From: Plutella xylostella | Taxonomy: Eukaryota > Arthropoda > Insecta > Lepidoptera > Plutellidae | NCBI RefSeq assembly: GCF_932276165.1 | Contig: NC_063998.1 | Location: 4,972,501-5,036,500, forward strand | Length of the DNA: 64,000 bases | Direction of reading: 5' to 3' | In this document: positions 1 to 10,509 of the stretch, piece after piece | Layout: the number at the start of each line of letters is the position of its first letter | How positions within the stretch are numbered: position 1 is the first letter of the stretch | Translations under genes and position numbers: made by a program | Notes under the pieces: model-generated | What the model was told of the DNA's origin: nothing | Databases searched by the model: none | Seen by the model: the letters and a program-made list of their open reading frames with translations, nothing else

Positions 1-560
1 TTAAAACATAACTTTTTCATACATTTCGGAATTCGTCGATGATCCTACACTGTAATTAGTAATCTTACGGAATTCTGACAGTTATCAATTTTAGACAAAT
101 CAGAGATCACAAACCTTTTTGGGCTGGGCACTTTTTCAATACGAGTCTGGACATCTGAGACTATAATATATTTTTTTAGTCCTTGTATCCATTTTATTAA
201 GTGCGGCGCTCCAAATTAAAAGGGGATTTACCTACGGTGAGAAATAATTACCGTACCTAAATATATTACAAACAGTGAAAAATACAATTAAAGATAATCT
301 CAATTATCTTATATAATCATCGCTGTCGTAGAAAATATATCTAAAAACAACTAGTAATTCTTTTTGAAACGGTAGCCGTAGTACGCCGATGTCAGGCCGA
401 TGTTCGTATTTGAATAGAGGTGAAAAAAGAGATGTCGCTCTATAAAATTTTATTGTGTGCACTGACTGGCTTGCGTGTCGTCACAGCAAACTGTGCGTCT
501 AAAATGTGCGGTGGTGGTACCAAATTAGCGATACAGGTGAAATTGTGTCAGCGACTCATC
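1..560. other. AT-rich spacer, nothing recognised
   Basis: No open frame with protein-like composition, no tRNA-like fold and no obvious terminal repeats were seen. It ends where a reverse transcriptase relic begins on the minus strand. Confidence 0.4.
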
Positions 561-589
561 ACTGGGAGTAAGACAGCAGAACACGTTTA

Positions 590-1000
590 CCCCATCGGTC
601 ATCGGTTCTTCGACAGATGTGACCAGCCCATTGCCACTTAAGCTTACTAACTCGGTGAGCTATGTCGGTGACTTTAGTTCTCTGTCAGATTACTTCGTTC
701 CGGATGCGATCTTTCAGAGAGACTCCAAGCATAGCTCTTTCCATAGCTCGCTGAGTGACCTTCAGTTTGTGAACCAGTCCCACAGTAAGTGTCCACGTTT
801 TAGCCCCATAGGTCATAACCGGTAGGACACACTGATCAAAGACTTTCGTCTTGAGACTTTGTGGTATGGGCGACGAGAAGACTTGACGAAGTTTGCCAAA
901 TGCTGCCCAGCCCAATTGTATTCTTCTATTTACCTCTGATTGGAAGTTGTTTCTACCCAGCTGGAGAGTCTGTCCAATCGCATCCAGTGGCGTGCTTTGG
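590..1000 (-). pseudogene. RTE-type LINE reverse transcriptase fragment (3' end of ORF2)
   Basis: Read on the minus strand, the translation gives the end of an RTE/BovB-type reverse transcriptase as seen in Lepidoptera. Recognisable blocks are IQLGWAAFGKLRQVF, then CVLPVMTYGAKTW, LKVTQRAMERAMLGVSLKDR and, after one in-frame TGA at about 683-685, TDIAHRVSKLKWQWAGHI. The stop sits where an arginine codon (CGA) is expected, so it looks like a CpG decay mutation. The catalytic core and the endonuclease are missing. It is a dead 5'-truncated copy. Loss of the rest could reflect truncated reverse transcription or later deletion. Confidence 0.75.
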
Positions 1001-1080
1001 GAGGGAATACGTCCAGCAGTGAACTGCTATAGGTATGACGATGGATGGGTGATGATGGGTTTGTTTATTAAAATCTCTAC

Positions 1081-1485
1081 CTAATCATCACTAATATCAT
1101 CATCATCATCAGTATCTTCATCATCAGCATCGCTGACATTAATTATTAGAGATTCTGTAACTCTGTCAATAAAATCGTCGGGAGTGCACATCTTATCTTC
1201 CTCTTTTATTGTGTGGCGGATGCATTCTTGCCATTTCTCAGGAGTTACATTTTTTATACCTTCTAGTAATAGTTTTTTAACTTCCGCCATTTTGTAGGTT
1301 GTGTTGTGTCTTGCGACATGCCCCTTCACTTGAGCCCACACCAATTCTATAGGGTTTAGCTCACAATGATATGGGGGCAGTCTAAGCACAGTGATGCCTT
1401 GTGCTGCGGCCATTTCGTCCACTAAACACTTTTGGTATTTGTGTTTCTCCTGACCCACAATTTCCAACAAATTCACCTTTAACAT
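1081..1485 (-). pseudogene. Transposase C-terminal fragment, IS630/Tc1/mariner (DDE) superfamily
   Basis: A 134-residue open frame matches the C-terminal third of a DDE transposase. It contains LRLPPYHCELNPIELVWAQVK, where NPIE holds the last catalytic acidic residue (E) and the preceding PPYHCELNPIE stretch is typical of the superfamily. The C-terminus is an acidic D/E run. The N-terminal DNA-binding part and the first two catalytic aspartates are not found upstream (toward higher coordinates), where a tRNA-like sequence starts within about 20 bases. It is therefore a truncated relic, although this piece has no stop. A domesticated protein is possible but unlikely without the catalytic core. 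Confidence 0.7.
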
Positions 1486-1506
1486 TCAAAGAACTCATTG
1501 TTACCT

Positions 1507-1583
1507 ATATGTCAGCGCCGAGATTCGAACCCGCATCTCTTGCTTGAAAAGCGGGCGCTTACCCGACTGAGCCAGTTGGACTC
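1507..1583 (-). repeat. tRNA-like sequence (degenerate tRNA or SINE head)
   Basis: On the minus strand the sequence has an A-box-like stretch (TGGCTCAGTCGGGTAAGCG) and a B box (GGGTTCGAATC) with tRNA spacing, and a possible TTC (Glu) anticodon loop. The acceptor ends do not pair and the anticodon stem has mismatches, so I do not call a functional tRNA gene. It is more likely a tRNA-derived SINE head or a tRNA pseudogene. Confidence 0.5.
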
Positions 1584-1599
1584 GCACAGTGAGTGTTCC

Positions 1600-2117
1600 G
1601 TACAAGTATACTTAATTACCTGAGGTAGTTTTCCTTTTAATTTCATCATAATTATGTACATCTACACGAAATATCAGCTTGATATCTTTACCCGTTTCCG
1701 AGAAAAAAGGTGGTGACAACAAAGTGTGATCCTATAAGGGTTCCTTTTTTTTTCCTTTTGAGGTACGGAATCCTCAAAAAAAATAGTGACAATCGGATCA
1801 ATCGTTTCGGAGATATGCGTGGACAAACATACATACCAACAAGCATATAAACGTACATAGGTACATAAACATTTATAAAATTTTGAATATTTGTTTATTA
1901 GCCCTAATACTCGTATATTGTCATATGTCAATATGGTGCAGTTCCAATAATCTTACATACATACCGAACATATTATATGTACTTACCGAATAGACAATCT
2001 TTTTTTGAAATTGATTAAAAAGGTTTATTATCCCTGAATTTAGTAGGAAGTGATGCCATGCTAAAGAATAAAATAAAGCAATTAAAATTAATTCGATACA
2101 TGGGTCGTGAGTCGTGA
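1600..2117. repeat. Diverged interspersed repeat, class uncertain
   Basis: The stretch at about 1660-1830 has the style of dispersed lepidopteran repeats (a GGGTTCC block followed by GAGGTACGGAATCCTC, then TCGTTTCGGAGATATGCGTGG). No protein remains and ends could not be fixed. The rest is AT-rich spacer. Confidence 0.3.
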
Positions 2118-2346
2118 TCCTACTTCATATTATAAATGCGAAAGTTTGTAAGTGTATATGTGTATGTATGTATGTATGTTTGTGTGTATGTTTGTTATTT
2201 CTTCACGTCAAAACGGCTGAACCGATTTTAATGAAATTTGGAATGAAGTTAGCTGACACCCTGGATTAACACATATGTTACTTTTTATCGCGGAATTCCC
2301 ACGGGAAAACTTATTAAGGCGAAGCGAAGCTCGCGGGAACAGCTAT
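2118..2346 (+). mobile_element. Short non-autonomous Helitron-like element, copy 1
   Basis: It starts with TCCTACTTCATATTATAAAT directly after an A and ends in GGGAACAGCTAT. It contains a (TATG)n-type microsatellite and the conserved block CGGAATTCCCACGGGAAAAC, followed by GCGAAGCTCGCG, a small hairpin near the 3' end as expected for Helitrons. Two related copies lie at 26.0 and 26.5 kb. The last base differs from the usual CTAG end. Confidence 0.65.
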
Positions 2347-4734
2347 TATATTGAAATATATGTTTTTTTTGTATTAGTTTACTTGAGCAAGTAAATATTT
2401 AGATTTATCTTTTTGTATAAAAATATTAAGAAAAAATTATTGCCCAGAAATGGATCGCAATTTTTCATTTATTCGGTAAATAACTTTTTTAGTAGCATCA
2501 CTTATAAAATGTCAGAATTCTTTCCAATTAAAAATCAGAGATTACGATGAATTTCTTACTGCCAGTTTCAATTATTCTATCTATCGATAGCTGACAGTTA
2601 CTTTCATACAATTTTGACAGAATGCAACTTTATATGTGTCAAAGTCGTAGTTACAAAAGGTTACGTAGGCAGTTACAAAATCACCCAGCTGAAGCGGCTA
2701 AATTATTTTTTTGTCATAATAATGTAAGTACTTATTAGTTATAATTCCTAGCTGCATGGCGGTGATTCCGTGGCTGTTGCATGTCAGTGTCTGCCTCTCG
2801 CAGGGGACTGTCAGTCAAGCCCTCGCCTAGAACAACCCAATGATATTAGCCGGCCAACTCCACGGGACCCCGACGTCACACAAACTTCCTCCCGCTGCGC
2901 CTATACTCGGTGGCCCGCCGGGGGGCAACGAGGCTCAAGTTATGACGGCAGATTCACATAATCTGCCCGCCGAAGCCAAACTCTTTAGTTATGCTGACAT
3001 TGTATTCAGATTCAATTTGTGTACGGTTTGTTTGTTTGCTTTTCGTTTTAGATCAAAGTTTGTGTTGATATGGATGTTCGGATATGGGTATGTTAGGTCG
3101 GAGATCACAAAAGGTCTTTGATAGTATTATTTTGTTTGTGTTTCGTTTTTATTTTTTGGTTAAGCTTCGCCACAAATACCTGTATACAAAACACGATAGA
3201 AATCTGGTGATAATAGATCGATAATGTATACTTGTACAGATAACAGGGAATTTTATATTTCCTTTCGAATTTAACATCTACAGATTGTGGTCATAAAATT
3301 AATGTCTGTAAGTCAAAGTGTTTCACTGGTAACAATGGCATCTAAGTCAAAATCAATCACCAGCATCACCGGAACTATATTTAGATACATAACTAACTTA
3401 TTTTAAAACTTCAAATTCAATTGTCATTCGACAGTTACTTAACACTTTGTTAGTTTTGAGTGAGTACCTAACAACCCTTTTGGTAGGTACATAACACACA
3501 TACATACCATATTATTATGTCCTATTATACATAGGTACGAGCATGTTATCATATCAGATACGGCGGCAGAGAGCCCGCATGTCTGGCTCGACGTGTCGCC
3601 GATCCTCTCTATGAGATATCAATCAGTGTCCCGCGTCCGCACATAATTAGGATCCCCACCCTTCAGCCGGAGTACACGGACAGCCGGCATGTGACACTAC
3701 TACCTCGGTACCTACCAGGCAACGGGAAACTTGAAGATGACAGATATATGCCATCAAAAACTTGTAAAAAGCCAAGTCACGCAAAAACTTGTGTGATCCA
3801 CGTAAAATACCATGTAGGTTTATTTATTCAGTCTCAACTTCAGGGTTCTCATATTCTAAATTACTTATAACGTAATCCCTTACCCCAACACTTTATATTG
3901 TAGAGACAAATAAAAACAATGCTCTATATACGCTGGGAGGGTACATAATCCATAAAACGGATTTGGCACAATATGTGAATATCTTCATATATTATTGAAT
4001 TACTACTAATATGATGATAATATATGGTCATCATCAGCTATTGCTAATTTCTCAACTTTTCCGTGCTTTTCTCAAACATAATATGTGACATCGTTTTGAA
4101 ATACAATGGGTACTTATCACATTCAATACTCAGACTCTACGTATAATGCAAATAATGTGTGCCATAACACGACACAACACCATAAATTCACCAAATACAC
4201 AAATAAATTGATACTCACACACCCATACCTCCGAGCTAAAGAGAAAACGTACAGTCGACGGATAAATGGCCTGTGGAGGTAAAAAAAAGTCGATGGCCAG
4301 TGAAAAAAGAACCTCAGAGGATAAAAGGAGTATGAGTGGTAAATCGTGTAGTGATGATTTTTTAATCAGACCGCTCCGATGCCGATCCCAGTCGAACGCT
4401 TTTGTTTCAGCATTTTCCTCGGATGAATTGACTGCTATAGACTGTGTTGCCAAAGCTTATTAAGCAACTTTCGATCGTAACGTCCACAAAATAAAAACTA
4501 CGTAGCGCGTCGCTGCGGTTCGCTTTCAGTAATCTAGTTATAACACAACACAACTCTAACACAAATAGAGAGTGGCGTTTTGACATAAAAGGTTAAGATG
4601 AAAATAAAGTTTGAAAACTGATTTTCTATCATGTTTTTATGAGTCTCGCTGTGAGAAATATCGTGAACTTCATTTCATACATTAATTACAGTGAATTTCA
4701 TCTCACAATAAGTTTGAAATAACGATATTTACCC
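2347..4734. other. Intergenic spacer with a GC-rich island at about 2755-2960
   Basis: No supported gene. The GC-rich part (about 2755-2960) has short overlapping open frames in two phases but no recognisable domain; it may be a transposon 5' remnant. Another moderately GC-rich stretch lies at about 3560-3720. The remainder is AT-rich with no clear structure. Confidence 0.35.
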
Positions 4735-4766
4735 TTGTCTTCTGAAGTCCTTACTTCAGAAGACAA
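4735..4766. repeat. Tight perfect hairpin (14-bp arms, 4-base loop)
   Basis: Arms 4735-4748 (TTGTCTTCTGAAGT) and 4753-4766 (ACTTCAGAAGACAA) are perfect reverse complements around CCTT. It is not followed by a T run and there is no neighbouring gene, so no function is assigned. Confidence 0.6.
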
Positions 4767-5035
4767 TCATAAAAAAAACAACTCATACCCTCCCAGAACA
4801 CTCCCGAAACAAAATTCACCGGAAAATACACCCTGCCGCTGTGTTAATAATTATATTTAATATGAGAGAGTCGCAGCACGTTCCAGATGCACACAGTATC
4901 GCAATTTCGTCTCAATTTCGTCGGCGCTGCGAATGTGGGCCGCCTGCTTTTGACGTTTTAATAAACTAGCGGGATTATTGAGCTGCCGTGATACGCTCCT
5001 GAGGAACCCGATTAAGACGACTTTACGTTGGTGCA

Positions 5036-5280
5036 GGGGGGTCACTCTCTTAGGGCTTGTACACAAAACTGCGACGTCGCATCGAAAAAACTGCGACAGT
5101 ATCAAGTATTTGCCCTGAAAAACTGACGAAACCGTCGCATATTTTGTGATGTGACGTCGAAAACTAAAACCGAAGTGTCGGTGTGTTACTGCGATAGCCA
5201 CAACTCTATCTCGTTATATTTAATGTGACGATTGCATGACAGCTCGCGTACCTTGGTTTTTCGTCAGTATAGAGTAACCC
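5036..5280. mobile_element. MITE-like element with GGGTCACTCT / AGAGTAACCC ends
   Basis: The left end GGGGGTCACTCT and right end TTTTTCGTCAGTATAGAGTAACCC are imperfect inverted repeats of each other. The same ends define elements at 36.3 and 40.3 kb. The interior contains repeated GCGACGTCGCA-like words. No coding potential. Confidence 0.45.
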
Positions 5281-5653
5281 TCAAGACCTCTCGCTTGGAG
5301 TTCTACTCTATATTAGTGCTCTCATTACCTTCCCCTCGGACCGCGATAGCGACTAAACGTGTAATTTGCTATTGCCCAAAATTCAAATAAAACATTTAAA
5401 TATTACGAAAATAAACAAGAAAAGTACCAGGCGCGCTGAGAAGTGAAGAGCCCACAACCACCTGTCCAACGTTAGCTGAGCTACGCTTCGTTTATCGCCG
5501 ATAAGCGAACACAGATCAAGGTAACTGGCATAACAAACTGTCCAACGTTTATTGAGCTGCCCATCCTTACAAACGCCTAGTCGAATACAGACCAAGTTAC
5601 CTGGTTTCACTGCATCATTGGTGTGATCGCGAAGACTTCGAACTTCATAAATT

Positions 5654-6541
5654 ATGTCCAAATTGGAACGCACTCCGCCACGTGGTGGCTTGCTACACAC
5701 ATCATCTGATTCTGACATATCTAAAATAAATGTGTCCCAAAGAAGCAAAAGACAGCGTTCAAGTGAAGACGAGTTTCCATCTATCAAAAATGAACTCAAA
5801 ATGATGTTTGATGAGTGGAAAGAAACTCAACATACTCTTCTTAATAAGCTGGTTTCGGACGTTGCTGATATAAAGAAGCAAAATAAAGATATTATCAGAA
5901 GTAACGAAGAAATTGAAAAGTCTATGTCCATGATAAATAGCATGTACGAGGAAATGAAGAAAAAAGTTGAAACTCTTGAAGCGGATCGCAAACAAAGTTT
6001 ACTGCATATAGCATCCCTTGAATCAAAACTGGAAGATATGCAGAGGGTTTCGAAGGCATCATGCTTTGAGATTAGAAATGTTCCGTTTCCGGAAAACCAT
6101 GAATCTAAAGCTGAACTAAGTGATATCGTTCATAAAACTGGGAAAGCGCTACAAGTAGCCGTCGATAAGACAAATATAAGAGACGTATATCGGTTAAATG
6201 GAAAATCCGGCAAGGGCACAATTATAGCCGAATTAACTTCTGTTGTTTTGAAGAATGACGTGATGAAAGCTGCAAAAGCGCACAACAAGCAACACTCTGA
6301 CAGGCGTCTCTGTGCTGCAGATATAGGCTATAAAGGGCTGAATACACCAGTTTATATTTCTGAAGCTCTGACAAACAAAGCGCGAAGACTCTTCTTCCTT
6401 GCCAGAGACTTTGCTAAAACCCAGGGCTACAAGTTTTGCTGGACAAGTAATGGAAGAGTTTTTCTTCGTAAGACGCCAGACTCAACACACATTGAAATAA
6501 AAGAAGAATCACAACTTATGTCGATGAGTACTCCTAAATGA
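5654..6541 (+). CDS. LINE ORF1: coiled coil plus FP25K-like C-terminal domain
   Basis: This intact 295-residue frame is the ORF1 of the LINE at 5.3-10.2 kb. ORF1 proteins of this kind bind the element's RNA and act as chaperones during retrotransposition. The N-terminus is Ser/Arg rich; residues about 45-135 are charged with heptad-like spacing (coiled coil). Residues about 135-205 begin with SCFEIRNVPF, resembling an RRM-like fold. The C-terminal part (about 215-280) has VYISEALTNKARRLF and GYKFCWTSNGRVFLRK, the pattern of the baculovirus FP25K C-terminal (FP_C) family, which also occurs in insect LINE ORF1 proteins. ORF2 follows after about 200 bases. No stop or frameshift was seen in ORF1, while ORF2 is broken. 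Confidence 0.75.
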   Translation: MSKLERTPPRGGLLHTSSDSDISKINVSQRSKRQRSSEDEFPSIKNELKMMFDEWKETQHTLLNKLVSDVADIKKQNKDIIRSNEEIEKSMSMINSMYEEMKKKVETLEADRKQSLLHIASLESKLEDMQRVSKASCFEIRNVPFPENHESKAELSDIVHKTGKALQVAVDKTNIRDVYRLNGKSGKGTIIAELTSVVLKNDVMKAAKAHNKQHSDRRLCAADIGYKGLNTPVYISEALTNKARRLFFLARDFAKTQGYKFCWTSNGRVFLRKTPDSTHIEIKEESQLMSMSTPK

Positions 6542-6746
6542 CTAGACATCACTATTTTCTTAATGGATAGCTTAGGTATAGATAATACTAGTTTACCTTT
6601 CACTAATTTATTTTTATATTTTGTGTATTTTGATATGTGTGAGACAAAATCAATTATTAAGAAAAACAAGTATATTGAAAACAATGTAACAAACAAAGCT
6701 GCATTCTTCTGGAGTCACTCTATTCCAAAAAGTTCAATTCGATTCT

Positions 6747-9683
6747 ATGATTAACAATAATCTAATAACCAACATTGATAAAATCCAGCCAGGTACGTCA
6801 TTTCTTTGCTCCCCGGAATCTTTCAAAACCTATTTACCTTCGAGTAATACTGAACACAATACAATAAAAATACTTACGCAAAACATCAGGAGCATATCAA
6901 AGAATTTCTCTGAATTTGAACTTCTCCTAACTAGAATTGATATACCTTGTGAAGTGTATATACTTACTGAATCATGGAACAGCAAAGCTACAAATTTTCC
7001 AACATTACCGAACTATGACTTACACTATACAACAAACAACTATAATCAAAATGATGGAATAGTTATATATACAAAGCAGGATTTACATTGCTCCGTCGAG
7101 CATATAATTTTGTGTGATGCTACATGTATTGTTGTTCATATCGGTAAACACACAACCGTTATAGGAATCTATAGATCACCATCACAGAAGAAAATTGACC
7201 CTTTTCTCAAATCTCTTGATGAATTACTTACTCAATACAAAAACTATCCAAATATTGTCTTAATTGGAGACGTCAATGTTGACATTAAAGATAATAGCAT
7301 CGACCCAAATTCAATAAGTTATCTAAACCTTATAGCAGCACATGGCCTTTTGCCCGGCCATACATATCCAACTAGGGAGAATAACTGTATTGACCATGCT
7401 ATGATCAAATCAACGCTTCCAACAGTAACAATAGTTACGGATACACCGCTAACAGATCACTCAGCCGTTATGACTATGTTTACTCTCAAAAAGAAAATAA
7501 TTATTTCAAGCAATGCTATATTTCATAAAGTAGACTACGAAGCCATCACTAATGAACTACATTGCAAAGACCTCGATGCCATACTAAAATCTTTCGATCC
7601 TAATTGGTGTGCCGAACAGCTTATCACTCTATTTAACAATGCTATAATGAGAAATACCCTTAATGTTATAATACCAAGACGTATGCGCTGTATAAAGCCA
7701 TGGATTACAATTGGCCTAATACGATGCATCAAAAATCGCGATCGGATGCACCTTAAATCCAAAAACGAGCCTAACAATAAAATACTCAAAATTACTTACA
7801 ATAGGTATAAAAACTATTGTAACGATCTACTAAAACGGCTGAAGCGAAATTATGAACGTCACCAACTAAACAAACATATAAAAAATCCAAAGCATAAATG
7901 GAAAGTTATAGACAGTATTACAAATAGGAACAATAAGATAAATCATTCAACAAAATTACTTAAAACGGAAAATACTCCGCAGTTGGCCTTGAATAAAATA
8001 AACGTTTATTTCTCGGGTGTTGGTAAAGAATTAGCTGACAAAATTAAGAATGAGAAATCCATTCAGCTGAATAATGATGACCCAAAACGTACCTTTTTAA
8101 ACTCAATGGTTATGCATGAAACGACAGAAGATGAAATTGAATCGATAATAATGAACCTAAACTCGGATAGTGCTATTGGTTGGGACGGTATTCCTACTAA
8201 ATTGCTTAAAATGAACAGAGATATAGTTGTGCCACTAATTACACATATCGCAAACGTCTGCATAAACACAGGTACTTTTCCGGACAAATTCAAAATATCA
8301 ATCATACATCCTATCTACAAAGCGGGAGACAGAAACTGTGTCCCTAACTACCGCCCTATTTCAGTACTACCTGCTTTATCTAAGATATTAGAAAAGATTT
8401 TAAACTGTAGACTTATTTCCTATCTAGAAAAAGAAAATATTTTATCAAATAACCAATTTGGCTTTAGGACGGGAAGGTCCACCGATCATGCTGTAGGTGA
8501 GTTGACCGAATACGTAGCAAATAACATTGAAAATAAATACAAATGTATTGGCGTATTTTAGATCTAGCGAAGGCATTTGACACAGTTTCTGTCCCAATAC
8601 TGCTCAACAAGATGGAAAAAATTGGTATAAGAGGCAAAGTCCTTAAGATTTTTGAAAATTATTTGTGTAATAGAAAACAGAGAGTAAAGATCAATAATCA
8701 AGTCAGTGATGACATATCATGCTGTGAATATGGCGTGCCGCAAGGTAGCGTCCTCGGACCTACACTGTTTTTAATTTATATTAATAATCTATGTGAGTTA
8801 GAAATAAGCAATGGTAGGTTATTTACTTTTGCTGACGACACTGCCCTAATTTTTTACGGCAAAAATTGGGAGGATGCTAAAACAAATGCAGAAACAGGGC
8901 TTCAAAAAACAGCAAATTGGTTACAAAATAATCTTCTAACATTAAATAAATCAAAAACCAAGTTTATGCTATTCTACAATACTAAACGATCACTACCGGC
9001 AGGCAATAACATTAGTATTCAACTTCATACTTGTGATATTAGAAATCGTATCAATTGTAGTAGTTGCTCTCTTGAACGATCCACTACGATAAAATATCTG
9101 GGTGTACTGCTGGACGAAAGACTAACATGGGCTCCGCACATTAATCTTTTAACAGAACGGACAAGGCGGCTAATATACATATTTAAGAAATTAAGGCACG
9201 TCGCCGACTACGCGTTGTTAAAAAATGTATATTTGGCTCTTGCACAATCAATTTTGACGTACGTGGGGCGGGGCGTGTAAAACCCATCTTCTTACACTAG
9301 AAAGAGCCCAAAGAGCACTACTAAAGGTAATCAAATTTAAACCATTTAGATATTCAACATTCCAGTTATACACTGAATGTGACATTCTCACCGTACGACA
9401 ATTATTTATACAGAGTACCATACTGTCTCAACATCAAAAATTGGCCTACAACTCAGAACTATCTAGTGTGCGCCATAGGAATAGGGTCTGTCCAACAAAA
9501 TTTTTCAAAACCGCTTTCATTAAAAAATTTCAATGTTGCGTTGGCCCTAAGCTTTATAACAAAGTAAATGAAACTATCAATATTTATCACCTAAACTATC
9601 ACGAATGTAAAAATGTATTAACGACATGGTTAAAATCATTAAATTATAACGAAACGGAGAACTTGTTTATATCTATGCAATAA
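6747..9683 (+). pseudogene. LINE ORF2: APE endonuclease and reverse transcriptase, broken twice
   Basis: The first frame (6747-8561) has an APE-type endonuclease (LTQNIRSI, ILTESWN, LIGDVNVD, LTDHSAVM) and the start of the reverse transcriptase (NYRPISVLPALSKILEKIL, QFGFRTGRSTDHA). At about 8556-8560 one base is missing in a T run. The protein resumes in another frame from about 8560 (LDLAKAFDTV, YGVPQGSVLGPTLFLIYINN, and FADD as the catalytic pair) to 9280. A small deletion near 9262-9280 causes a second shift, after which the C-terminal part runs to 9683. All domains are present, so the copy was full length before it decayed. It cannot make a functional protein as written. Confidence 0.8.
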
Positions 9684-10190
9684 CATAATACCTACTTTTT
9701 AACTAAACATACAATATAAATACCTAAAACAAGTGAATAACCTACTCACACATTATCTTTCTTAAATTATTATTTTAATATTTATCTATCTTCCAAATTT
9801 TTCGAGGTTTACAGTTTACGTGGTCTAACCACACACCACTTTAGTAACAGATTGAACTCGCAAGCTACCCTCATTATAAATGTTATTAATTTATAAAATG
9901 TATGTTAGCAACTTTGCAAATTCATTTAAGTCAATGGAAGGAACTAGTGCCTAAGACACAGGCTCTGCCTAGTTTAGGTGCTAGTAGTATTTAGTATCTT
10001 ACTGTGTAGTTGTGTACCTATAGAATATTTTATTAGTGATATTATAATTTTTTTGAAATGTAAAACTACTGAGTTTTATAATTAAGTCATTGTACCTTTA
10101 TTAACTCAGTTATGAAATAGATTAAGATACAAAAATGTAAACCTTTTAGTGCCAATAAAAAACATTTATTATTATTTATTATTATAATAG

Positions 10191-10366
10191 TGCTGTGAGT
10201 ATTTACTTCTAACAGCAAAAGAAACCACTCTTAATATATTTTAGCTAAACAGTGGTAACATGTAGCAATGCAACTCTGCCTATATCGCATCAGCAAGGAA
10301 CATCTACATAATATAAGTATAATAGCACAATTTACATAACTTAGGTATATTATGGTTGTTATGTTA
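10191..10366. other. Short AT-rich spacer
   Basis: It lies between the tail of the LINE and a TTA-flanked MITE. No feature was seen. Confidence 0.4.
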
Positions 10367-10506
10367 GGGCTGATTTTTCAATTGTCAGATAAATGTTATC
10401 TGAGGAATAAAATTGTTGCTGTCACTGTCAAACACAAACATTCAGTCGGGACAGCATCATAATTATTCCACAGATAACTTTTATCCGACTATTGAAAAAT
10501 CAGCCC
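10367..10506. mobile_element. 140-bp MITE with TTA target duplication (PIF/Harbinger-like)
   Basis: Perfect inverted ends GGGCTGATTTTTCAAT and ATTGAAAAATCAGCCC are flanked by TTA on both sides (10364-10366 and 10507-10509). The arms extend imperfectly through TCAGATAA/TTATCCGA. No coding capacity. Confidence 0.75.
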
Positions 10507-10509
10507 TTA

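Larger units (their letters stand above)
5300..10190 (+). mobile_element. LINE (non-LTR retrotransposon), full-length-like but frame-broken
   Basis: The layout is a 5' region with two related copies of a roughly 75-base block (about 5460-5600, each with TGTCCAACGTT), ORF1 at 5654-6541, ORF2 (endonuclease plus reverse transcriptase) at 6747 to about 9683, a 3' UTR, and a TTA-rich simple-sequence tail at about 10165-10187. The tail replaces a poly(A) and fits a Jockey/CR1-group LINE. The 5' boundary is uncertain; TAGTGCT occurs near both ends and could be a target duplication, but this is weak. Confidence 0.75.

Noticed and set aside
2770..3121. GC-rich overlapping open frames
   Set aside because: Two phases are open with no homology that I recognise; composition alone can explain it.
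5383..5799. Minus-strand frame of 138 codons
   Set aside because: It is antisense to the LINE 5' UTR and ORF1 start and has no recognisable domain.
5654..6541. Endogenous baculovirus gene
   Set aside because: Despite the FP25K-like domain, it has an N-terminal coiled coil and is followed by a LINE ORF2 and LINE tail, so it belongs to a retrotransposon.
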